DNA of 64,000 nt. Source: SXTU01 sp964496695. Lineage in GTDB: Bacteria > Verrucomicrobiota > Verrucomicrobiia > Limisphaerales > SXTU01. Both the position numbers and the translations under genes were made by a program. Positions 9,859 through 18,231 of the stretch are shown here, piece after piece. Under the pieces are notes generated by a model, which had not been told where the DNA came from, ran no database searches, and saw only the letters and a list, made by a program, of their open reading frames with translations. The DNA lies in NCBI GenBank assembly GCA_964496695.1, contig CAZCBE010000008.1, positions 40,460 through 104,459 of the forward strand, given 5' to 3'. Position 1 is the stretch's first letter, and every line of letters begins with the position of its first letter.

Positions 9859-9992
9859 GGACAATCGCTGTAATGGCCGAAGAGGACCGCGCCGCACATC
9901 TTCTCCCTCTCCCTTCCTCGGAGGAGGGGAGAGGGTTGGGGTGAGGGGTGCCGTCCGGCGGCAGGCTGCCGACTTGCACTGGGAATTGTATG
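9859..9992. repeat. Decayed copy of the MITE-like element at 29654-29801
   Basis: About 60 bp (9898-9958: CATCTTCTCCCTCTCCCTTC onward) is almost identical to 29706-29766. The right end, GGGAATTGTATGAG, is a damaged version of the GGAATTGGTATGAG end at 29791. The left end is missing and runs into the stop of the VWA gene. It contains a CCCTCTCCC/GGGAGAGGG hairpin. Confidence 0.65.
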
Positions 9993-10002
9993 AGCCGAAA
10001 CC

Positions 10003-10177
10003 ATGCAGTTGAAATCGGACCGACCGCTTCAACGCAAAGACGCAGAGGACGCAAAGAGGCGCGGAGAGACAGCTTGCGAAGGCCATCAAAAGGTGAAGCG
10101 AACGGATGGGTCCAACTCTGCGTTCCTCAGCGTTCTCTGCGTCTCTGCGTTAGTGGGATCGCCACTTTCAACTGCAT
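10003..10177. repeat. 175-bp palindromic element with 12-bp perfect ends
   Basis: Outer arms ATGCAGTTGAAA (10003-10014) and TTTCAACTGCAT (10166-10177) are perfect reverse complements. Inside, 10031-10067 and 10117-10151 form a second inverted pair of ACGCAGAGGACGC-type words. About 100 bp without visible features separates it from the giant kinase gene; a TTGACA at 10228-10233 has no convincing -10 partner. Confidence 0.65.
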
Positions 10178-10278
10178 CGTCCCGGATGAGGCTGCGTTTG
10201 GCCTCCGTTCCGCCCGCACTCACGGTTTGACACTACCCGCTGCCCGTCACACGCTTGCGCCCGAAGTCAACGCACGGC

Positions 10279-13200
10279 ATGAATTCTCTCCTCCCGCGGT
10301 TGCGCCGGTTGCTGGCAGCCTTGTTTGCTGTGGGCCTCGTCTCGCTCGTGGCCTCGGACTGGCTGCTGTCAGGCAAATTCAATCCGGTGTTCTTCTGCCT
10401 CGCCGCCTTCGTCCTGGGCTGCGGCATTGGCGGCGTCTTCGTTGTGCTCCGCCGTGACATTCAGAAGCGGGAGCAGACGCATGCGAAAAATCACGAGGCC
10501 CGTCAGACGTTCGAGACTCTCACCCAGAATTCCCCGGCCGGCATCTTCCGGGCGAACCAGCAGGGCGACATTCTCTTCGTGAACAACCGCTGGAGCGCGC
10601 TCACGGGCCGCTCGCAGGCCGAGAGCCAGGGCTTTGGCTGGCTGCTCGCGGTCCATCCCGAGGACAACAAGAAGGTCACCGAGGAATGGCGCAAGTGCGT
10701 GCGGGGCGAGAAGGAGTTCCGCCTCGATTTCCGCGTCCGCACCAAGGACGGCGTCGCCCGCTGGGTCGCCGGCCACGCCACGCGCCTGCTCGACGACCAT
10801 GAGCAGCCGGCGGGCATCATCGGCTCGATCATGGATGTCAACGAGCGCAAGCTCGCCGACGACACGCGCATCGCTGATCAGGGTGCCGCGCTCGACACCG
10901 CGCTCGCCCGGGTCCAGCAGGAGGCTTCCTATCGCAAGGAGATCGGCGCGGAACTCGAGCGTCGGGCGGACGAACTCAAGAAGCGCGACTCCGAGCTGGA
11001 GTCCGCCAACCGCCAGCTCTGGGCCGAACTGTCCGGTCGCGAACAGGTCGAGGCCGAACTGGCCAAGACCCGTGCGGAGATGGAGAAGCAGGTGGCCGAG
11101 CGCACGGCTGGACTTACCGATCTCATTGCCGGCTTGGAAAAGGCCGTGGCGGAGCACGAGCAGGCGGAGAAGACCGTGCGCGCCGAGAAGACCGAGCTGG
11201 AGAAGCGCACCGCCAGTTCCCCCGTGGAACTGGAGGCCCTGCGCAAGCGTCTCCAAGAGGAAGGCACCCGCCGCCAGCTTGCGGAAGACGACCTGCGCCG
11301 CGTGCGCGAAGACTTTGACAAGCTGCAGGCGGCGGCCGAAGCGCCCGACACGGCGCTGGAATCCATCCACAGCCGTCTGCACGCCGAGATGGAACGCTCC
11401 ACCCGGCTCGAAGCCGAACTGGATGCGCTGCGCATCGCGCTCCAAGCCGAGCATGAAAAAGTGGAGCGGGCGGATGCGGAGCGCGAGCTGTCCGAAGAGG
11501 CGATGGTGCAGACTAATACCGGCATTCAGCAGCGGATGATGGAGCTGGGCGCGGAACTGGAGCAGGCGCGGGAACAGCTCTCCGTAGAGATCCTTCGTCG
11601 CGAGCAGGCGGAATCCGGTCGGGGCACGGGGGAAATTGACCCCGAGCTGGCTGAACGCATCGCCACGCTGACGGAGAACAAGATGCAGTTGGACAAGGAG
11701 CTGTCCGACCAGCAGAAGGCAATTCAGGCGCTGAGCGAGGAACGCAGCCGTCTGGCCGAGCAGCTTGCCGAGGCTGCTGCGGTTCGCACGGCGTTGGAAG
11801 CGCGGTTGGAGGCGGCGGACCAGGCAGCCACCGGGCGCACGGCGTCGGACGAGGCCGAGCTGCGGGAAGCCCAGGCCCGTTTCGAGCAACGCATCACCGA
11901 GCTGGATGCCGAGCGCCAGCGGCTTTACGAGCAGGCCGCCCGCGAAGCGCAGGCGGCCACCGAGGAAACCACCCGGAGCGAAGCCGCGTTGGCTGAACTC
12001 CGTGAGCAACTCGTCCAGGCGGAGGCCAGGGCACAGGAACTCCGCACCGGCACCGAGCAGCAGCGCGCAGAAACGCAACAGCAGATGGATGCGCTGCGCC
12101 AGCAGTTGCAGACCGAGGCCGACCGGCGGGCGCAGGCGGAATCGGCCTTGGGCCAGTCCAAGTCCGAGACCGAGCGACAGCTTGCGGAAGCAACCGTCGC
12201 TTTGGCCGACACGCGCCGGCAGTTGGAGGAGGCCACCGCCAAAGCTGCGGCCGCGGAGACGGCCCGCGAACAGCTCGCCAGCGAGACGCAACGTCGTGAG
12301 CAGGGCGAGGTGTTGCTCACCCAGACGCGCACCGAACTGGAGGCGCAACTGACCGCGCTCACGGAACTGCGCGCCCAGTTGGAGCGCACGGAGTCGAGCC
12401 GGCTGCAGGTCGAGACCGATGCCCGGCAGGCACGCACCACGATGGAGCAGCAGCTTGCCGAGGCCCAGCAGCAGGCCGACGCGTTGCGCCAGCAGTTGCA
12501 GACGGAAACGGACCGGCGGACGCAGGCGGAGAGCGCACTGGGGCAGTCCAAGTCCGAGACCGAACGCCAGCTCGCGGAAGCCAACGTGGCCCTGGGCGAG
12601 ACGCGGCGGCAGTTGGAAGCGGCCGTGGCGCAGGCGACGGCTTTGGAGCAGGCCCGCGAGCAGTTGACCGGCGAGACCCAGCGCCGCGAACAGGCGGACG
12701 CGTTGCTGGCCCAGACGCGGACCGAGCTCGAAGCGCAACTTGCCACGCTCACGGAACTGCGCGGCCAGTTGGAACGCGCGGAGTCGAACCGCCTGCAGGT
12801 GGAAATCGCGGCCTCCGAAACGCACGCGGCTTCAGAGCAGCGGGTCGTCGAGCTGCAGCAGCGGCTGGACGCGCTGGGGCAGCAGTTGCAGACCGAGACC
12901 GAACGACGGGCGCAGGCGGAGTCCGCCCTGGGCCAGTCGAAGTCCGAGACGGAGCGCCAGCTTGCCGAGGCCAACACGGCCCTCGCCGAGACGCGGCGGA
13001 AAGTCGAGGAAGCCCAGGCCCAGGCCGCCGCTTTGGAGCAGACACGCGAGCAATTGGGCGGCGAAACCCAGCGCCGCGAGCAGGTGGATGCCTTGCTGGC
13101 CCAGACCCGGACGGAGTTGGAGGCGCAGCTTGCCGCGCTCACGGAGTTGCGCGCCCAGTTGGAGCGCGCGGAGTCGAGCCGGCTTACGGTCGAGGCCGAC

Positions 13201-16200
13201 GCCACGCAGATGCGGACGGTGATCGAACAGCAGACCGCCGAGACGCAGCAGCAGTTGGAGTCGCTGCGCCAGCAGTTGCAGGCCGAGACGGACCGCCGCG
13301 CGCAGGCGGAATCTACCTTGGTCCAGTCGAAGTCCGATTTGGAAAACCGCCTCGCGGAGACGACCACGACGCTGGCCGAGGTCCGCAGCCAAGCGGAGCA
13401 GGCCGCAGCCGCCAGCGCACAGCGCGAGGCCGAACTGCTGAATGCCAGCACCGACCAGCAGCAGAAGCTCGCCGACCAGGACGCGGAACTGAAGAAGACC
13501 TGGGACAACTTGATTCTGGAGACCGATCAGCGCGAGAAGCTGGAACTGCAACTGGCCGCCACGCGGGCCGACTTGGAGCGTCAGCTCGCGGAGGCCAAGG
13601 GCGAGCTGGACCGGCAGGTGGCCGCGTTGACCGGTCTGCGCGAGCAGGCGGAGCGCGAGGCCGCCGAGCGCAAGCAAACCGAGGAGAGCCTGCTGCAGGC
13701 CAGCCGTTCCTCTGAGGAACGCGTGGCCCTGCTGGCCTCCGAGCTGGAAACCGCCCGCAATGCGTTGCGCGCCGAGTCCGCCCGGCGCGAGGAGCTGGAA
13801 ACCGCACTGCCCAAGACCAAGACCGAGCTGGGCCAGCGCCTGGCCGAGGCCGCCGCCGAGGCGGCCGGCTTGCAGGCCCGTCTGGATTTTGAGTCCGCCG
13901 AGCGCGAACGCGTCGAGGCGGCCTGGCGCCTGGCCAATTCCGCCACCGAGCAGCACGCTGGCGAGATGAAAGTCCAGTTGATTGCCGCGCGCGAGGAATT
14001 GCGCGTCACTGCGGCGAAGCGGGACGAGGCCGAGGCCGCGTTCCAGAAGCTCCGCACCGAGACGGAGGAAGCCAGCGCGGAAAGCCGTCGCACGCTGGAG
14101 GCCGCGCAAAGCGCCCTGGCGCAGGGAACGGCTGAACGCGAGACAGTCGAGACCGAATTGCAGCGGGCCCGGGCGGCGTTCGACCAGCAACTGGCGGAGG
14201 CCAATGCCACGCTCGAAGAGTTGCGCGCGCATCTGGACCGGGAAACCGCCGCGCGCCACCAGACGGAACGCGAGTTGCACGAAAGCCTCGCCGATGCTGG
14301 CCGCACCACGGAAGCGCTCAAGGTGGATTTGGACAAGACCATCAAGGCCCGCCACGAGGAAAGCGAAGCGCGGGCGCAACTGGAACTCCAGCTCCTGCAG
14401 GCGGCTGCGGAGTCCGAGCGGGTGGAACAAGGACTGCAGGAGGATTTGGAATCGGCCCGGGCCGCACATCAGGCGGAGGTCCAGGGCCGTGAGCGGGTCG
14501 AGGCGGAGTTCCAGCAAACCCGGACCACACTCGAACAGCAGTTGGCCGAGACCGGAGCTACGTTGGCCACGGTCCGTGGCCGGCTGGCGCAAGAAACCGC
14601 TTCCCGCCACGAGACGGAACGGGAACTGCGCGAGAGCCTGGGCGATGCGGGCCGCACCACCGAGGCGCTCAGGAACGATTTGGATGCCGCCCTCAAGGCG
14701 TGGGAGGAGGAAACCCGGCGGCGCGAGCAGGCTGAAGCCGCCGCACGCACTGCGGAAGGCGAACTGACGCAGCGCCTTGCGGTGGAGACCGGCACCCGGG
14801 AGCAGTTGGAGCAACGGCTCCGGCAGTCGGCCGAGGAAGCCGAAAGCGAAGCCCAGGCCTTGCAAGCCGAGTTGGAGTCCGTTCGTGAGGCGCAGCGGGC
14901 CGAGGCCCAGCACCGTGCGCAGGCTGAAACCGAATTTGAGCAGTCCCGGGCCACGTTGGAGCAGCAGCTCGCGGAGGCGAACGAGGGCTTGTCGGGCCTG
15001 CGCGCGAAGCTGGAGCAGGAGGCCGCCGCCCGCCATCAGACCGAAGCGGAACTGCGCACGAGCCTGACCGACGCGGGCCGCACCACGGACGCGCTCAAGG
15101 CCGATCTCGACGCGGCCCTCAAGGCTTGGAGCGAGGAGACGCAGCGGCGCGAGCAGGTGGAACAGGCGGTCGGGGAAGCCAGCCGGACCGGCCTGGCCCT
15201 TCAGTCCGAGCTGGAGTCTGTTCGAGCCACGCAACGAGAAGCGGCGCAACGACACGACCAGGCGGAGGCGGAATTCCAACGCGTCCGGACGGCGCTGGCC
15301 ACGCAGCTTGCGGAGACGAACGCCACGCTGCAGGAAGTGCAATCACAACTGGAGCAGGCCACGGCGGCCCGGATCGAGACGGAGCGGAAGCTGCGCGAGA
15401 CCCTCGCCGATGCTGGCCGCACCACGGAAACGCTACGGGCCGAATTCGAGACGTCCCGCAAAGTGCAGCGCGACGAGGCGATGCGGCGCGCGCAGGCCGA
15501 GACCGAACTGCAGCAGACCAAACAGGAACTGGAGAAGGAACTGGCGGACGCGAACATGGAGCTGCTCGATGTCCGGTCCCGGCTGGACCACGAGGCAACG
15601 GTTCGCCGCCAGGTGGAGGAGGCCGCCCGGCAGCACAGCGCCAGCGCCGAGCAGCGGCTGGCGGACCGCCTCTCGGAAGTGCAGGCGTTGCAGGAGCAGT
15701 TGCGTGCCGAAACCGCCCAGCGCGACCAGACGGCCGCGGAACTGCGGGACACCCGGGACCGGCTGGAGCAGCAGCTCGCGGAAACCGCCGGCGTCCTGCG
15801 CGAGACCGGTGCTCGCCTGGAGCACGAACTGGTCGAGCGCCGCCGCATCGAGGAGTCGCTCTCCCAGAACAACGTCACGCTGGAGGCCCGCGTCACCGAG
15901 GGCAGCTCAGCGCTCGCGGCCACGCAGCAGCAGCTTGAAGATGCCCGGGGGCACCATGCGGCCGCCGTGTCGGAGCTGGCCGGCCTTCGCGCCGAGTTGG
16001 AACGCCTGCGGGCCGAGCAGCAGCAGGCCATCGGCGAGGCTACTGCCCGCCTGAAGGTTCAACTGGCCGAGCATGATCGTCAGGAAGAGCAGCTCCGGCT
16101 CGCTGCCATGAGTGCCGAGCAGCGGCTCCGCGACCGGGCGATTGACCTGGAGTCGGCGAACAATGCACTCCGCGGAGAGATGGAGAAGCGGCTGCGCATG

Positions 16201-18099
16201 GAGCTGACCTGGCAGATGCAGCGCGAGGACTTCGACCGGCGGATGGGGGATTTGACGAATTCGCTCCGCACCGCCGACGCCAAGGCAAGCCAGGACTCCG
16301 CCGAACTGCGGCGTGCGCACGAGACCTTGCAGCAGGCCCACGCCGAGCTGACCCGCCGGCTGGCCGAGCGGGAGGCGGAATTGACCGCTGAACTGGCCGC
16401 GTCACGCGCGCAGGCCGCCAAACTCGACCACGCTCACTCCGAGGCCAGCCAGGCGACGGCAGCAGTGCAGGGGCAGTTGAACACCACGCGCGCCGAACTG
16501 GAGATGCTGGAGCGGCAGTTCACCCAGCGGGTCAACACGCTGGAATCGGTCGAGGCCCGGCTGCGCGAAGAGAGCACGCACCGCGAGCGTGCCGAGGCCG
16601 AACTGGACCGGTTGCGCGAAGCCAGCGAGCACCTGGTCGCCGAGCGGCTGGCCGCCTTCAACGCCGCCCGCCAGGGATGGGAGCAGGAAGCCGCCCGGAT
16701 GCGGGAGGCCCAGACCGAATTGCAGCGGGCCAACACGGAGGTTGGCGAACGCCTCGCGCGGCTGACCGGTGAGATGGAGGCGGCCCGCCTGCAGGCAGAG
16801 CAGGAGGCGGCCCAGCGCCGCACGCTCGAGGACGCCTTGCAGCAGAGCCATGGCGAGGTGGAACTGCGCGTCTCGGAACGCACCGCCGGCTTGAACACCG
16901 TGGTCCAGCAACTGGAGGCGGAACTCGCCGAGTCGCAGCGCGCAGAGGAGCAGTTGCGCCACAAGCGCATCGAGGCGGTCAGCACGCTGGCGGGTGGGAT
17001 GGCGCATGAGCTGAACAATGTGCTCGCGCCCGTGCTCATGGCAGCCCAGCTCCTGCGCAAGCAGGTCAGCGGCAAGTCCCGCACCCTCGTCGAGAGCGTC
17101 GAGGCCAGCGCCCAGCGCGGGGCGGACATCGTCAAGCAGGTGCTGACGTTTGCGCGCGGCTTCCACGGGGAGCGCGCACCGGTTTCTCCGGAGATGCTGG
17201 TGCGGGACATTGTGAAGTCGGTGCAGGAGACCTTCCCGCGCAACGTGCGCGTGAGCAGCGAGATCGGGGACGACCTGCTGCTGATTTCCGCCGACTCCGC
17301 GCAGCTTCACCGGGTGCTGCTCAACCTGGCGGTGAACGCACGGGATGCGATGCCCTCCGGCGGCACGCTCAAGTTCAGCGCGGAGAACGTGATGGTGGAC
17401 GAGAAGTTCATCCAGCAGCGCCGGGCCACCGGTGCCAAGCCGGGCAGCCATGTGCTGTTCCGGGTCACGGACTCCGGGTCGGGCATCCCGCGCGAAATCC
17501 TCCCGCGCATCTTCGAGCCGTTCTTCACCACCAAGGAGCCGGGGCAGTCGGTGGGCCTGGGCCTGGCGACCGCGCTGGGCGTGGTGCAGAGCCACGGCGG
17601 GTTCTTCCTGGTCGAGACGGAGGAGGACAAGGGGACCGAGTTTCAGGTGTATATCCCCGCCGCAGGCGCGGAGACGGCGGTCCGTTCGCCGCAGGCCGAA
17701 CTGCCGCGCGGGAACGGCGAACTGCTGATGCTGGCGGATGACGAGCAAGGCGTGCTGGATGTGACGGCGGAGATCCTGGAGTGGCACGGCTACAAGGTGC
17801 TGACCGCGCGCGATGGCGAGCAGGCGCTGGGCATCTACGAGCAGCACGCCGATGACATCAAGGTGGTCATCACCGACATCCTGATGCCCTTCATGGACGG
17901 CGTGGAGCTGTGCCGTGAACTGCGGAAACGCAACGCGACGCTGCCGATCATTGTCGCCTCCGGGATGGGCCATGAGAAGTTCGTGACCGATCTGCGGGAG
18001 CTGGGCGTGCCCCGGTTCTTGAAAAAGCCCTTCGCGGCGGAAGACCTCCTGCGCGGCCTGCATGCGGAACTGCACCCGGATGCGCCGCCGGTGGCTTGA
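10279..18099 (+). CDS. Giant PAS / coiled-coil / hybrid histidine kinase with C-terminal receiver domain
   Basis: A 2606-residue sensor kinase. Two N-terminal membrane helices (about residues 8-25 and 33-52) leave no sizeable extracellular domain. A PAS domain follows (about 75-200, NSPAGIFRANQQGDILFVNN). Residues of about 200-2220 are almost unbroken Glu/Gln/Ala/Arg/Leu-rich coiled coil. Then come a DHp helix with phospho-acceptor H2243 (GGMAHELNNVLAPVL), a HATPase domain with N, G1 and G2 boxes (NLAVNARDAMPSGG, DSGSGIP, GLGLATALG), and a receiver domain with acceptor D2533 (VVITDILMPFMDG). All catalytic residues look intact. An in-frame ATG at 10255 exists, but 10279 leads straight into the membrane helix. 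The coiled coil is far longer than in ordinary kinases. The gene 132 bp downstream encodes another hybrid kinase. Confidence 0.92.
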   Translation: MNSLLPRLRRLLAALFAVGLVSLVASDWLLSGKFNPVFFCLAAFVLGCGIGGVFVVLRRDIQKREQTHAKNHEARQTFETLTQNSPAGIFRANQQGDILFVNNRWSALTGRSQAESQGFGWLLAVHPEDNKKVTEEWRKCVRGEKEFRLDFRVRTKDGVARWVAGHATRLLDDHEQPAGIIGSIMDVNERKLADDTRIADQGAALDTALARVQQEASYRKEIGAELERRADELKKRDSELESANRQLWAELSGREQVEAELAKTRAEMEKQVAERTAGLTDLIAGLEKAVAEHEQAEKTVRAEKTELEKRTASSPVELEALRKRLQEEGTRRQLAEDDLRRVREDFDKLQAAAEAPDTALESIHSRLHAEMERSTRLEAELDALRIALQAEHEKVERADAERELSEEAMVQTNTGIQQRMMELGAELEQAREQLSVEILRREQAESGRGTGEIDPELAERIATLTENKMQLDKELSDQQKAIQALSEERSRLAEQLAEAAAVRTALEARLEAADQAATGRTASDEAELREAQARFEQRITELDAERQRLYEQAAREAQAATEETTRSEAALAELREQLVQAEARAQELRTGTEQQRAETQQQMDALRQQLQTEADRRAQAESALGQSKSETERQLAEATVALADTRRQLEEATAKAAAAETAREQLASETQRREQGEVLLTQTRTELEAQLTALTELRAQLERTESSRLQVETDARQARTTMEQQLAEAQQQADALRQQLQTETDRRTQAESALGQSKSETERQLAEANVALGETRRQLEAAVAQATALEQAREQLTGETQRREQADALLAQTRTELEAQLATLTELRGQLERAESNRLQVEIAASETHAASEQRVVELQQRLDALGQQLQTETERRAQAESALGQSKSETERQLAEANTALAETRRKVEEAQAQAAALEQTREQLGGETQRREQVDALLAQTRTELEAQLAALTELRAQLERAESSRLTVEADATQMRTVIEQQTAETQQQLESLRQQLQAETDRRAQAESTLVQSKSDLENRLAETTTTLAEVRSQAEQAAAASAQREAELLNASTDQQQKLADQDAELKKTWDNLILETDQREKLELQLAATRADLERQLAEAKGELDRQVAALTGLREQAEREAAERKQTEESLLQASRSSEERVALLASELETARNALRAESARREELETALPKTKTELGQRLAEAAAEAAGLQARLDFESAERERVEAAWRLANSATEQHAGEMKVQLIAAREELRVTAAKRDEAEAAFQKLRTETEEASAESRRTLEAAQSALAQGTAERETVETELQRARAAFDQQLAEANATLEELRAHLDRETAARHQTERELHESLADAGRTTEALKVDLDKTIKARHEESEARAQLELQLLQAAAESERVEQGLQEDLESARAAHQAEVQGRERVEAEFQQTRTTLEQQLAETGATLATVRGRLAQETASRHETERELRESLGDAGRTTEALRNDLDAALKAWEEETRRREQAEAAARTAEGELTQRLAVETGTREQLEQRLRQSAEEAESEAQALQAELESVREAQRAEAQHRAQAETEFEQSRATLEQQLAEANEGLSGLRAKLEQEAAARHQTEAELRTSLTDAGRTTDALKADLDAALKAWSEETQRREQVEQAVGEASRTGLALQSELESVRATQREAAQRHDQAEAEFQRVRTALATQLAETNATLQEVQSQLEQATAARIETERKLRETLADAGRTTETLRAEFETSRKVQRDEAMRRAQAETELQQTKQELEKELADANMELLDVRSRLDHEATVRRQVEEAARQHSASAEQRLADRLSEVQALQEQLRAETAQRDQTAAELRDTRDRLEQQLAETAGVLRETGARLEHELVERRRIEESLSQNNVTLEARVTEGSSALAATQQQLEDARGHHAAAVSELAGLRAELERLRAEQQQAIGEATARLKVQLAEHDRQEEQLRLAAMSAEQRLRDRAIDLESANNALRGEMEKRLRMELTWQMQREDFDRRMGDLTNSLRTADAKASQDSAELRRAHETLQQAHAELTRRLAEREAELTAELAASRAQAAKLDHAHSEASQATAAVQGQLNTTRAELEMLERQFTQRVNTLESVEARLREESTHRERAEAELDRLREASEHLVAERLAAFNAARQGWEQEAARMREAQTELQRANTEVGERLARLTGEMEAARLQAEQEAAQRRTLEDALQQSHGEVELRVSERTAGLNTVVQQLEAELAESQRAEEQLRHKRIEAVSTLAGGMAHELNNVLAPVLMAAQLLRKQVSGKSRTLVESVEASAQRGADIVKQVLTFARGFHGERAPVSPEMLVRDIVKSVQETFPRNVRVSSEIGDDLLLISADSAQLHRVLLNLAVNARDAMPSGGTLKFSAENVMVDEKFIQQRRATGAKPGSHVLFRVTDSGSGIPREILPRIFEPFFTTKEPGQSVGLGLATALGVVQSHGGFFLVETEEDKGTEFQVYIPAAGAETAVRSPQAELPRGNGELLMLADDEQGVLDVTAEILEWHGYKVLTARDGEQALGIYEQHADDIKVVITDILMPFMDGVELCRELRKRNATLPIIVASGMGHEKFVTDLRELGVPRFLKKPFAAEDLLRGLHAELHPDAPPVA
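12130..13690 (+). repeat. Exact 390-bp internal repeats within the giant kinase coiled coil
   Basis: The segment encoding AQAESALGQSKSETERQLAE begins at 12130, recurs at 12520 and 12910, and appears in weakened form at 13300. All spacings are exactly 390 bp (130 codons). Each unit also carries REQ..LLAQTRTELEAQL and LTELRAQLERAES. A second, less regular set (DAGRTTEAL) begins at 14293, 14644, 15070 and 15409. Confidence 0.85.
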
Positions 18100-18231
18100 G
18101 TCGCCGGTCGGCGGTGCGTTGGGCCTTCACCACGCGTGCGGGCGATGGTCGAATGCATCCGCCGGCGGGGCAATTAGTATTGCCAATCCCGGCACGGTTC
18201 TGCGATAGCAACGCCGTCAGACCAAAACGCG

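Noticed and set aside
10369..15342. Two long minus-strand frames opposite the giant kinase (818 and 836 codons)
   Set aside because: They are Leu/Arg/Gln-rich translations of the reverse strand of coiled-coil codons, with the same internal period as the real gene and no domain of their own.
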